Of a DNA stretch of 64,000 nucleotides, positions 46,037-56,130 are shown piece by piece; the stretch's first letter is position 1; every line of letters begins with the position of its first letter. The stretch is from Eonycteris spelaea (lineage: Eukaryota > Chordata > Mammalia > Chiroptera > Pteropodidae), in contig PUFA01000727.1 in the NCBI GenBank assembly GCA_003508835.1, forward strand, positions 1-64,000, written 5' to 3'. The notes beneath the pieces are model-generated. The model had not been told where the DNA came from and did not search any database. It worked only from the letters and a program-made list of their open reading frames with translations. Position numbers and translations under genes: made by a program.

Positions 46037-46260
46037 ATGAAGAATAAGGAAGAAATATTAGCCCTTCTTGAGGCAATTTGGCTGCCAAAGAAAGTGGCAA
46101 TCATCCATTGCCCAGGGCACCAGAACTCGGGCTTTGAGGTAGAACAAGGCAACTCCTTTGCTGATCAGACAGCAAAGGAGGCTGCTCGAAAACTAGTGGG
46201 GCCAATTGACATTCTGCCAGCCCTACCGCCCAGGATGCTAACGGACACCCCTACCTACAC
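46037..46260 (+). pseudogene. pol: pol, RNase H end
   Basis: RNase H removes the RNA strand of the RNA-DNA hybrid. The open frame from 46,037 reads NKEEILALLEAIWLPKKVAI, IHCPGHQ and then GNSFADQTAKEAA, which is the C-terminal third of a gammaretroviral RNase H domain; the Asp in ADQ is the last metal-binding residue. The earlier catalytic residues and the whole polymerase domain are absent because of the gag-pol deletion at about 46,036. Confidence 0.8.
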
Positions 46261-47180
46261 TGCAGGGGAGTTGAACTATACAACAAGCTGGGAGGTAAAG
46301 AGGAATCTACTGGGTGGGTTAGGCTCCTGGACGGCCGCATTGTAGTACCTGAGGACTTGAGCTGAGACTTATAACCCAGGTTCACCAAAGCACTCACTTA
46401 GGAGGAACCAAGTTAATTGAATGGTTGAAAAGAGACTATTACATCCTGGGGCTGCAACGAATGGCCAAGTAGGTATCAGCCCGGTACCACATTTGCGTGG
46501 ACAGGCACCGGGGGAACATTGGGAGTTGGATTTCACTGAGGTCAGCCCGGGAAACTTCGGATTCAAGTACTTGCTTGTGTTCATTGTTCAGGATGGACTG
46601 AAGCCTTCCCCACCAATCAGGAGACCGCTCAGGTAGTAGCAAAGAAATTAATCTCGACATAGTGCATCGATTTGGCCTGCCCATAACACTGGGGTCCAAC
46701 AACGGCCCAGTGTTCATCGCCCCCACCAGCCAATCTCTAGCAAAGGTGTTAGGCACCAATTGGAAATTACATTGCATTTATAGGCCTCAGAGTTCAAGGC
46801 AAGTAGAAAGAATGCATAGAACCTTGAAAGAAACCTTAACTAAGTTCAAGCTAGAAACTGGTGAAAACTGGATGAGTCTCCTCCCCTTTGCCCTGTTAAG
46901 GGCATGGTGCACACTTTATTGTAAGGGCATAAATAATGCTTGGAAGACCCCCACCTCTCCTCCCCAAGTTAGGGGAAGAAAAGTTAACAGAAGTTAAGTC
47001 TTTACAGGCCCTCCACCTCACATGGCAGGAGACCCACCAACTGGTCTCTGTCACAAGAACAACCGCTCAGCATCCAGTCTAGCCACACGACCATGCTCCA
47101 GGTGATTGGCTCTTGAGCCTCGCTGGGATGGACCTTTAAGGTAGCTGAATGCTGTCATTGGATTCTGCACATCCACCACA
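46261..47180 (+). pseudogene. pol: pol, integrase, broken
   Basis: Integrase joins viral DNA to the host chromosome. The N-terminal zinc-binding part is decayed (LVN and [10 protein letters not shown] near 46,400). The core shows the first catalytic Asp in ELDFTE (about 46,523); a frame change follows after LLVFIVQD. The second catalytic Asp is replaced: the usual D-N-G reads SNNGPVF at about 46,694. The catalytic Glu is present in [11 protein letters not shown] (about 46,800). After a stop-laden joint, the C-terminal SH3-like part (GWTFKV..WILHIHHRH, about 47,125-47,180) can be traced. It cannot be active. Confidence 0.85.
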
Positions 47181-47462
47181 GACATCAGAACAATGAACCC
47201 TGCATTGGACAGAGGACCCACTAAAGATAAAACTATTAAGGGTCCAGTCTGGACCATCTTAATTCTCTCTGTCCTAAAGTAAGGGGGTCTTTGTATGGCT
47301 TTAGGTGAAACCTGACAGAATAGGAGAGGATTAGACCTACTGTTAACTACATATGTCAAAAAAGGGTGTAGGCAGTGAAACTCATGGTTCTCAGAACTCA
47401 CTACCCACCGTTCCAGGTTGTCGAATCAATGATTTGAATTTCCCTAGAAAACCAGTGGGAAA
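47181..47462 (+). other. Remnant between integrase and 3' LTR; env deleted
   Basis: Only 280 bp separate integrase from the 3' LTR where env of about 1.8 kb is expected. No surface or transmembrane motif is visible. A short purine stretch (AGTGGGAAA) just before the LTR may be the remains of the polypurine tract. Confidence 0.6.
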
Positions 47463-47688
47463 TGTTAAGGGTGGAAAATTTTCAAGTGGGCAAACTTCTG
47501 CTTAGGTAATCTGTTTGCTTTATGTTAACCAGAGTGGTTCTAGGCTTTATAAACTACTTCTTTTGGGAGCTTGGGACTGATCTCCTCTAACCCTGCATGG
47601 TAGAGAGTCAGTCACCAGTCAGCTAATAAAGGCTCACACTTCATCTCAATTGGCTCTGTGGGTCTTAGATTTGATCCACACCACAATA
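47463..47688 (+). repeat. 3' LTR of the provirus
   Basis: 226 bp, TGTTAAGGGTGG to ACCACAATA (terminal CA changed to TA). Same order of motifs as the 5' LTR but with a single U3 unit, 76 bp shorter, and CTAATAAAGG polyadenylation signal near 47,621. Numerous point differences from the 5' LTR indicate an old integration. Confidence 0.9.
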
Positions 47689-48328
47689 CCACAAAAATGT
47701 GAGACACCTCCCATCACAAACTCACTAATCTGTAGAATTGAGCAGGCACTATTAGAATGAGACTTTCCCAGCACTAACAAAGCAATAAAGGTTGAGACAA
47801 CAAAGGCCCCTTATGGACTGGAACACCTTATGAAAAATTTTTCTGAGAGCTGCCATGGTTGGACAAAGAGAGTACTACTTGTGACTTAATATCTCAGATC
47901 CCAGTCTATTCGATTGGCTACCAAGACACACCCTGGTTAATGCAATTTTTCAGATGGTGGAGACTGACAGAATATTTTCACTGGTCACAAAGTCAAGCTT
48001 TCAAGACATAACAGAGACAAAAAGAAAAAACAGTGACTATTTCTGGGAGAAAAAAAGGTCAATAAAAACTGAGGGTAACCATTTACCTTTTTATGCTCAA
48101 GGAGCTAGTTCCACAAATATTTTGTTCTGTTAATTTAAATTTTAAAAGGAAAAAGAACCTCATCATTCTCACTTCCACTGCACCCTGCAGGCATAGATAA
48201 GAGAGGCTGATGTAAGAACTCCTTCCTTCTGCCAGATTTTGTCAGAAGGCCCAAGATCTCTCAACTATAGCAGCCTCTGGGTGGGTAGTGTCCAGCCAGT
48301 AAGGTTGAATTCTGACAACTACATCAAC
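47689..48328. other. Right flank of the provirus, unassigned
   Basis: Begins with CCAC, the right target duplication. Nothing else recognised. It may be internal sequence of the element whose LTR follows, but no motif shows this. Confidence 0.4.
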
Positions 48329-48909
48329 TGTCAGAGAGGAAAGTTTTTTCTTCTAACATTCTAGGTTCTTCTGGATGGTCTAAGAATCAAATGGACATAA
48401 GATAGAAAACAGGAAAACAAACAAACAAACAAAATAAACATGTATACCTCCTATATACAAGAGAAGGACTCAAGAAAACAGTAACTCCCTAACATGGTCC
48501 AAGCCAATACCTTCTTTAGCTAAAAACTAAAAATTTGTGGGGTGAGAGAAGTCAGTTATGGGAGCCTACCAGGAAAAGAACAATAAATAAGGATAAAGTT
48601 ATTATCCAGATTTGTTTGCCATCTCCATTTTATATTTAAGATTGAGGTTTAAGATTAAGATTTAAGATTGCCTTTTCCATTGATAAGAGTTTCTAGACAT
48701 TTAGAGTCATGCTTCTCTTCCTGGTACAGAGAGGGAGACACACTTACAAATGGAGATTTCCCTTATAAATGTAAATTATCTCCCACAGAGGGCAACTTCT
48801 ACTCAGAACTTTTCCTGTGTCTGCAGTTTTTAAAAAAGAATCAGCCTAAAATAATCCTTACACCAAATAGACATAATTTAGGGTTGCAATTTTTGCTCTC
48901 CTAGTCTGT
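48329..48909 (-). mobile_element. LTR, family Y, copy D
   Basis: Reverse-strand copy: TGTCAGAGAGGAAAG at the left (its CA end in reverse), CTAGGTTCTTCTGGATGGTCTAAGAATC, AACATGTATACCTCC, CATGCTTCTCTTCCTGGTACAGAGAGGGAGACAC and TAGGGTTGCAATTTTTGCTCTCCTAG at the right. A short (AAAC)n run lies at about 48,416-48,435 and a small TTTAAGAT-unit repeat at 48,635-48,668, both local expansions. Confidence 0.7.
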
Positions 48910-50099
48910 AAATGGCCTTTCAAACAGCTTTCAAATGATATTAAACATATATTCAAAGTGATGAGTCCTCCAGTATTTGTTTGAGTAAAGTTTGAAATCC
49001 TTCAAGTTGAAGGCAGGTTAAGACCTTTTCAAAAATGAGCCTTTTCTAGTTGACTGAGCATTTTCAGACACACAGTCTTTTCAATTCTGAAGAAAATGTA
49101 ATGTGTAAAAATGGAAAAGCCATTGAGGCAAGATCAAGGAAGCTGTTTAGCAAATAAACCTGGAGTGATAATCGAGCAAACATTGTTACAAAGGGTAGTG
49201 CTGACTGTGCAATTAATTTAAGAGAAATTGCAACTCACCCTACTCATCTTTTTCTACCAGGTTATACATTGGTTTAAATGTTTAATGTTTTTTTTTTATT
49301 CAAGGTCAATTAAGTCCCCCCAAAAATGAGAGTTCTGAGACTGGAGTGTGCATTTTTGCATTGGTTCCTGGCCCTCAGTGAAATTCCTTCCCAGGGAACT
49401 TCTGAGCGCATTGTATGACTGGTGCATGGCACAGGAACCCACAGATCAATACTGCTGTACAGAAGTAAATGAAAATGGCTGAAAAAATGTGGCAGATGAA
49501 AAACTCCATGGTGGCTCTACGAGTAGAAAATTAATGACTGGCTGGAATCAGTAGGAACCTTCACTTCTAAATACTCATTAGTTTAATCGGAGGCCTGATG
49601 TTATGCAAGTTATAGAGGGAAAAGGAGACAAACCCTCCCCACTGTCTATTTTGAACAGAATATGCACATTTAACTAAAAGTGGTGAATGGTTCAAATACA
49701 TCAAACCAACTATTTATTAATCAATCTCCCAGCTTCCTGAGCACAGCATTGCATCTGCGTGAAGCCAAAATAGATGAAATACTTGTTATGACCCCAGTTA
49801 TAATATTAAATTTCAGAGGGGCTGATGGATTGGTGAAAAACACAAAACACATTCACCTTTAGAAATAGTTTCACCAAAGTCATCTTTGTGTTTCATTTTT
49901 CCTACTTAGCCTATATATGAATATCTGACCAATATAAAACTTGATAACATTACTTTTGCCTGCTTTTTTCTTCTTTGCTATCATTTCATTATTGCTAAGG
50001 CCACTCATTAAATACAGAACAGGAACTGAAAAGCCATTTCAAACTGCAGCTACTCCCAGCTTTAACAATGACCAGAGAGTGGAGAAAAAGTTAAGTAGC
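48910..50099. other. Unique sequence, nothing recognised
   Basis: No gene, RNA gene or repeat identified. Confidence 0.4.
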
Positions 50100-50560
50100 A
50101 AGAAATGACAATTGCAGAGGGGAGTCAGCATGAGAATAGGGACTGCTTTGTGTGTGTAACTCATGTTAAAGAGTTTAAACTTCATGTTAAGGGCATGAGA
50201 AGTTACTGAAAGAATTGTATCTGGAGAATGAAAATATCATGTCTGTATTTAAAAATCTCTGGCTGCTTTCTGTTTCTGTGAACTACAAGAGTGAGTCTGG
50301 CAGTGAGGAGGCTGACTGGGACGCTGTTGCCAGAGATGTGATGGGTGGTTTGGAATAATGAAATGTTGTGAGGCTGGTGAGGAGTGAGTACATTATGACA
50401 TATTGAGAATGCTGGAATTAAGGAATAAGAAACAAAAATTAAGATTGGGTCATTTTGACAACTGGGTGGTAGATGGTTATGTCAATCACTGTGCTGGGTT
50501 ACACCAGAGAAAAATCAGGTTGAGGAAGAATCAAGAATTCTGCCTTGACCATAAATGGCC
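50100..50560 (+). repeat. Ancient L2-like repeat
   Basis: The order GTTTAAACTTCATGTTAAGGGCATGAGAAGTTACTGAAAG, then CTCTGGCTGCTTTCTG, GAGGAGGCTGACTGGGACGCTGTTG and GACAACTGGGTGGTAGATGG follows a well-known L2-type interspersed block (rank: GGACTT..AATGGGGAGCCACTGAAGG, CTCTGGCTGCTG, AACTGGGTGGATGG). Diverged, non-coding. Confidence 0.5.
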
Positions 50561-53200
50561 AAGTTCTAAGATCCTCCAAATTAAAACTTGCCTTGCTAAC
50601 AGTTCCACATACCTGTTACCCATAACTTCTTAAAAACCTCTGATTGTAAGGTGTCAGGGAGTTTGTTTGTACTTTTGAGCAATAGCTTTCCTGTTTCTTT
50701 TTGCGTGGCCTAGTAATAAAGTGACTAATTTCTCGACTGCAATTCTCAGTGTTCAGTTTGGCTCTACTGTGTACCAGGAGGGATGAACATTCTTTCTGTT
50801 TGGTTACATCCACAACTCCGAATAACCAAACTTCAAATAGCATAGCATGTGCGCACGTGCACACACACACACACAAGAATGGTGTGTCTGGCATTAATAC
50901 ACAGAATAAAGTAGGCAAAATATTTAAACTATGCTAATACTTGAAAGTTAAGGGAGCTCTTCACTTCCTTCTTCTCTATTGTCTAAAATTTTAACTATTT
51001 TAGTAAGCACTAAAGTCAACCCAGAGACTTACATTACTTTTCAAACAGGTCAAACAGTTCAAATGGTTGGGTTAAAAAGAGGGAAAGAAAGGCAAATAAA
51101 CACTGGAAATTAGTCATATGCTGACATCTATACGTTACAAGAATGACTCAGCGAATCATTTAATGTGAACTTCAACAACAGCTTTTAATCAGTTTCTTAT
51201 GAAAAGATAATTTGATTTGGGCTTTCAAATGACTTTATCAATCATTGCCACAGTTCCAAAAATACTAAAAAAAAATAATTCGTTCTTAGTACAAAAGATT
51301 TGCCTATATTAACCCAGACATCCATGGGCAGCACTTGCTTTTCTATCAAAATGAGAAAATATTAGCAGCTAAAAATATAAGTATGTGCAAAGGTTCTAAA
51401 AAGTATTACCCTGGAACAATGACAATAGTTGGGATTTCTCTTTGTTAGAGGAAAAAGAAGAGACAGAAACTTTAGCAGTCTTCTCACATCCCCGAAAGAT
51501 TTGAGTCACAGGGTTTATTTGTGCTGAAAACCGGTTATTTACTGCTTTGCTTGAACCCTAAGCAGAATGCATCAGCATTTCAGAACTACCTAGGGCCAAG
51601 GGGTGGGGGGTGCTAGGAGATTTCCAGATTAATTGTAAGACAATTCATTGATATTTACATAACGAAAATAAATGTTTTTCCTGACAGAATTTCTCTTCAG
51701 TGCCTTGAGACCACCAGCAAAAGAGGAAGATACAGAAATTCTATTATATTAATAGTCTCTGTTTCTATGACTCTGACATTTATTAACTAGTGGGAGCTGT
51801 TTACTGGGTCATAAACTTTACTAATAGGGATTTTATCTCTAAATTATAAATCTCCTTTGGTATATGAATTAGTTATAAAAAGAATAATTATTTAAAGTGT
51901 CTTTATGGCTGCAATGTATTATGTTTATCGCATGATTCCTTATAATGGCCATTTAATTGCTAATTGTGGCCTGAACTTCATATAACCAGAGCAATGACAC
52001 ATATCTACACAATAGAATGAGCAGTTGTCATCCTACAAACCCAGAAGCACATCATTAGTTTGCTTCCTTTCCTTTTTTCCTCCTACTTTTCATCAAATGA
52101 ATTATATTACAGGCCTATACAGGGCCTGAATTATCTACATATTTAAAATCTTGAGGGAAATACAACTGACTGAGAGTGAATAGGTAACAAATATGTCAGC
52201 CTGAAAAGTTCCAGGAAAGTGTCATCCTTCTAAAAGCTTGCTCTCTGGGCAATGGAAATCTTTAAGTGACAAAGTGGCTTGGCACTGTCAGTTGTCTTTA
52301 AAAAAAAAAACCTGGGACAAAAATCAAGTAGTCAAAAATTAGATTTTATGAGTAAATGGTTTTAGTATATAAATTGGGTATTTTAATTTATTAAAAAGTT
52401 GTATGGGGTCTATTCTAACAATGGCACATGCAGAATTATCCTAGGTTTCTATGTAAAAACAGCTTATTGATTAACTTCAACTTTTAAAAATAAAAGAGCC
52501 ATTGTTCTTGAGCAGATTGGTACATCTGAGTACCAAAAGCCAGCTCATTTTTAGACAAGACACCACAAATGTGGAATGAAAGCATAATGAGAGCGAAGGG
52601 CCCTTAAGGTATCATCAATTCCTCTTCCTTTCCTCAGTGCAGTCCCCAAAAGGTAAATGTTGAAGTCTCTTCTCCATAGGCTTCTACTGTCTCTGAGAAC
52701 ACCAGGCAACTGAACTTATGATACACAGCACCTAAGACTGAAGAATGGAGTAGATTGGGACAAAGTTCTCACTATGAATTCCAAGAAGTCTATGTTTATG
52801 AGTGGTAACCAAATATATACTACATGACAAAAGTTATGCTGAGACACAATGTATAGGCCTAGAGGAAAAATAAAAATATAACTAGAGAAATGTAGGAGAG
52901 AAATGTTGTAGTCTTCGAATATTTAAACTTCTGGGGTGGGTGATACATGTGTGTGGAGAGTGAACCAAAAAGATCACTCAAAATTCTTCAACAATCACAA
53001 CCCTAAATATTTTAGACATAATACATTTTTGGTCATACTAAAATTATATACACATGCATATATTCCTAAATTAAGAAGCTAACTTTAGATATAAAAATGG
53101 CATTAAAATATAAACACTGCATATGTTTTAATTTCTCTCCCAAATGTTTACACGTACAAGTGTGTGTTGCAGGGAGGGGGGAGTCCTTTTCTTCTTATAG
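50561..53200. other. Unique sequence; short (CA)n at 50,858
   Basis: A short CA repeat lies at 50,858-50,876. Around 51,890-52,000 the sequence is non-repetitive, with homeodomain-type TTTAATTGCTAATTG, and could be a conserved non-coding element, but that cannot be judged without other species. No coding region seen. Confidence 0.4.
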
Positions 53201-53204
53201 ATTT

Positions 53205-53330
53205 GCTAATTTCAGAAAAATAAATATCTTCATGCCAGAGAGGTTTAAGGATTATTTTGGCAAGATGGGTGCTACAAAGTTTAATTATATAACTAATAAA
53301 TGTGTCAAAAAGATTTCAAAAAATGTTTAA
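53205..53330 (+). repeat. Diverged duplicate block, left copy
   Basis: TAATTTCAGAAA..AATA..CTTCA..AGAG..GTTTAAG.ATTATTTT..TGTGTCAAA.AGATT.CAAAAA is found here and, in the same orientation, at 54,713-54,845. The pair is 1.5 kb apart. I do not recognise it as a known repeat. Confidence 0.65.
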
Positions 53331-53967
53331 TAGAATCACAACTTATTGCTCTGATATCATTTGGTTTTATAGTGTCATGTATAGCTATCAAAAGTCATTT
53401 TATTTTTCTGTTGCAAAAAATCAAATTATGTTGGTTACAAAATTACCACTAGATTATTTGGTATTAATAAATTACACATATAATAAAAATGTTCAATGTT
53501 CCTTTAAATGACATTTTTAATAGTGCTGGTACATCAGCAATATAATGTGATTGATGTTCTGAAAAACTAAATTGACAAAAGGAGATTAATTGTAGTCTAT
53601 GGATTTCATTTCAGTATGAACCATGCTTTTTTGTTTTTAATGAAATTATATCTACTGAAATAAACTTGGCAAAATTAGAGCAGGAAATCAAAGGGAGATG
53701 AGCAAAACTGGCATGGTTAATCCTCCTCTAAGCCATACACGTCCTTTAAAAATTGAAAATAGTTAATGTATTTCGTAGGAATAGGTGATGGCATCCCGAG
53801 CCACATATCTTCACATCTCTAGAAAGGAAAAAAAAAGTTGGATATAATTAGAACTACATTTCAAAGTGTAGTTTTGTAAACATAACAATTTTTTTTGTCA
53901 TTATATAAGCTCTCGGCAAATAGTTTATTTCGAAGCAGAAATTTCTACCATTCACTTTTCAATCACA

Positions 53968-54366
53968 AGGACTTGTGGTAGACTGGATTATTATGCTTAA
54001 TTCTTCATCCTTCCCTATATTAGAATTATACACCCATGCTCTTTGAGATGGAGTTTGCAGTGCTTTCCATGGAGTTGATTTTCCTGTCCCTTTGATATGA
54101 CTGGCTTTGGCCTATGTAATGTTAGCAGATGAGTACAAACAGAGGTTCTAATGTGCTGCCATGATTTGGCTTGCCCTTCTGTGCCTCTGTCATTGCCATG
54201 AGAACATGGCCCAAGATGCTACTGGTCAGAATGCCAGGTGGAGCAAGCTGAGATAGAGTCAAACCCAGCTGACCTCGAAGCCCATGGACAAGAAAAATTA
54301 ATGTCTGTTGTTACAAACCACTGAAATTTGGGGAGGGGGGTTTGTTTGTTATGCAGCATTATTGTA
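53968..54366 (+). mobile_element. MLT1-type MaLR LTR
   Basis: Order of blocks typical for MLT1: TAGAATTATACACCCATGCT, TGACTGGCTTTGGCCTATGTAATGTTAGCAGA, GGCTTGCCCTTCTGTGCCTCTGTCATTGCCATGAGAACATGGCC, CAGCTGACCTCGAAGCCCATG, TGTCTGTTGTTACAAACCACTGAAATTTGGGG, GGTTTGTTATGCAGCATTATTGTAG. It lies between the two duplicate blocks. Confidence 0.85.
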
Positions 54367-54526
54367 GTGATGGATCCTTCTATACTTTATTAAGAATTCA
54401 TTTTTTTAAAAAATCCAAACTCCCAGCTACCTAGCTATACTGGTTGCTTGGTTACTGTTTCTTCAGTCTAACAATGGAAAGAACACTGGCTCATTCACAG
54501 CATGCTCTTGGGGATAAGCGACTTTA

Positions 54527-54712
54527 TATAACACTATATATACATATATATATATATACACATATATATACATATATATATACATATATATATACATACA
54601 TATATATATACACATACATACACATACACACACACATATATACAAGCATGTATAAATATATATACACATACTTCATATATTATATATGTGATGCATATAT
54701 GTGTAAATATAT
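54527..54712 (+). repeat. (TA)n/(CATA)n microsatellite
   Basis: About 185 bp of TA, TATACA and CACA units. An open frame of 91 codons across it is an artefact of the repeat. Confidence 0.95.
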
Positions 54713-54845
54713 TTTCTAATTTCAGAAATAAATACCTTCACTCTAGAGAAGTTTAAGAATTATTTTGATGAGGTAGATTGGAAAAATTTATATTAAAAAT
54801 TATATAGGTAACGAACATGTGTCAAATAGATTCCAAAAAGTCTTG
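54713..54845 (+). repeat. Diverged duplicate block, right copy
   Basis: Second copy of the block at 53,205-53,330, with small indels (for example AAATTTATATTAAAAATTATATAGGTAACG for AAGTTTAATTATATAACTAAT). Confidence 0.65.
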
Positions 54846-55019
54846 TATATATAAATCTATACACATGTGCATATGCACATGCACACTTCTTGTTTATGCT
54901 ACAATAGTCGATTAATATCAACATGGAAAAAATCCGTAACTGTGGCTTCTTATATTTCTATTGTCAAGATTGTTTTATAAGAGGTGCTATATATTTAATG
55001 CTAAATTAGTATCCAGAGT

Positions 55020-55570
55020 CATAAGGTATCACAGAAACACAGGTAAGAGCTCAATAATTCTATGTGATGGAATTGTGGAAGCAATCTGATTTAAGTGACA
55101 TTTCAATTGGGCCTTATGGGATGAGGAGCAGTTCAGCAGGAGAGTAAAGTGATGTAGGGTGTTCCAGTCATAAGGACCAGCATAAGCAAAGGCCTAAAGA
55201 CCTAAAAATATCTTTTCAAGAAAGGGTGAGTAGCCCTGTGTGGTTTGGGGCACATAGTACAAAGCAGCAAGAAAGGTGGTTGGAGGGAAAAGATGGGGCT
55301 TCTGTGCTAGTTTATACTTTATGTTGTGGTTAGGGAAAGTCACTGGTGGGTCTCAGCCAGAAAAATCTGATCAGAAGTTAGATAACTCATTGGATGTATG
55401 AAGAATGTAATGAAGGAGGAAAATCACTGTGGAGGTTACTACAATAATCCTGGGAAAGAACTGACTGTGCCATAACCAGGGCAACTGAAGCTGGGATGAA
55501 TAAGAGCCACATCTGAAAGATTTTGCTGCAGTAGAGCACACAATACCTGGAAGGTGTCTGGTTTGAAGTG
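55020..55570 (+). repeat. Ancient L2-like repeat
   Basis: Shares the same ancient block order: CATTTCAATTGGGCCTTATGGGATGAGGAGCAG, GTGTTCCAGTCATAAGGACCAGCATAAGCAAAGGCCTAAAG, AGTCACTGGTGGGTCTCAGCC and TGTGGAGGTTACTACAATAATCCTGGG. Strongly diverged, non-coding. Confidence 0.5.
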
Positions 55571-55589
55571 TTCATAAAAGAAAGGGGTA

Positions 55590-56110
55590 GTGTTATGGGT
55601 TGAATTGCGTCCTCTCAAAAAGATATTTTGAAGTCCTATTATTGAGTAACCTCCAAGTTTCTAGTTTCTAGTTCAGTGAACATATGGAGGCACAGGGAAT
55701 GTGGCCCTCCTGGAGAGGACATGGAAGTTCCTCACCTTTTCCCCATACCTTGCCCTATGCATCTCTTACATTTGGCTGTTCCTGAGTTATATTCTTTTAC
55801 AATAAATCAGTAACCTAGTAAGCAAAATGTTTTTTTTTTCTGAATTCTGCGAGCTGCTCTAGCAAATTAGTCAAACTCTAGGAGGGGTTATGGGAACCTC
55901 CAATCTACAGCCAGTGGTCAGAAGTATAGGTGGACAACCTGGACATGAGAATGGTGTCTGAAGCAGTGAGGCAGTCTTGTAGGATTGAACCCTTAACCTG
56001 TGGGATTTGAGGCTTTCTCCACATAGATAGTGTCAGTATTGAGTTGAATTGTAAGACATCCAGCTGGTGTCCAGAATTGCTTGGTGTGAGGGAAAACCTT
56101 ACACATTTGA
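55590..56110 (+). mobile_element. MaLR start and ERVL-class LTR
   Basis: 55,591-55,655 (TGTTATGGGTTGAATTGCGTCCTCTCAAAAAGATATTTTGAAGTCC) is a MaLR LTR start. From about 55,660 an ERVL-type LTR is seen: TTACAATAAATCAGTAACC polyadenylation signal (55,799), CTGCGAGCTGCTCTAGCAAATTAGTC, ATAGTGTCAGTATTGAGTTGAATTG and GACATCCAGCTGGTGTCCAG. It ends near ACACATTTG at about 56,109. Confidence 0.6.
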
Positions 56111-56112
56111 AC

Positions 56113-56130
56113 TGGTACCAGAATTGTAGC
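56113..56130 (+). other. tRNA-Leu-type primer-binding site
   Basis: TGGTACCAGAATTGTAG follows the LTR within a few bases and resembles the leucine-tRNA primer site (TGGTACCAGGAGTGGGG type) used by ERVL elements. This supports the class of the preceding LTR. Confidence 0.55.

Larger units (their letters stand above)
41837..47688 (+). mobile_element. Endogenous gammaretrovirus-like provirus (family V), defective
   Basis: LTR, primer-binding site, gag start, non-retroviral segment, rest of gag, RNase H end, integrase, LTR, all on the plus strand. CCAC occurs directly on both sides (41,833-41,836 and 47,689-47,692), a 4-bp duplication as made by gammaretroviruses, so the whole is best read as one integration. 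Missing: the middle of gag, protease, most of reverse transcriptase, and essentially all of env. All reading frames carry stops and frameshifts. A solo LTR of the same family lies at 1,682-1,964. Confidence 0.85.

Noticed and set aside
47181..47462. Envelope gene
   Set aside because: Only 280 bp and no envelope motif; deleted.
41837..47688. Two separate truncated proviruses instead of one
   Set aside because: The CCAC direct repeats and consistent gag-to-integrase order favour one integration; kept as the main alternative in the findings.
54444..54719. Tyrosine/isoleucine-rich open frame
   Set aside because: Translation of the TA microsatellite.
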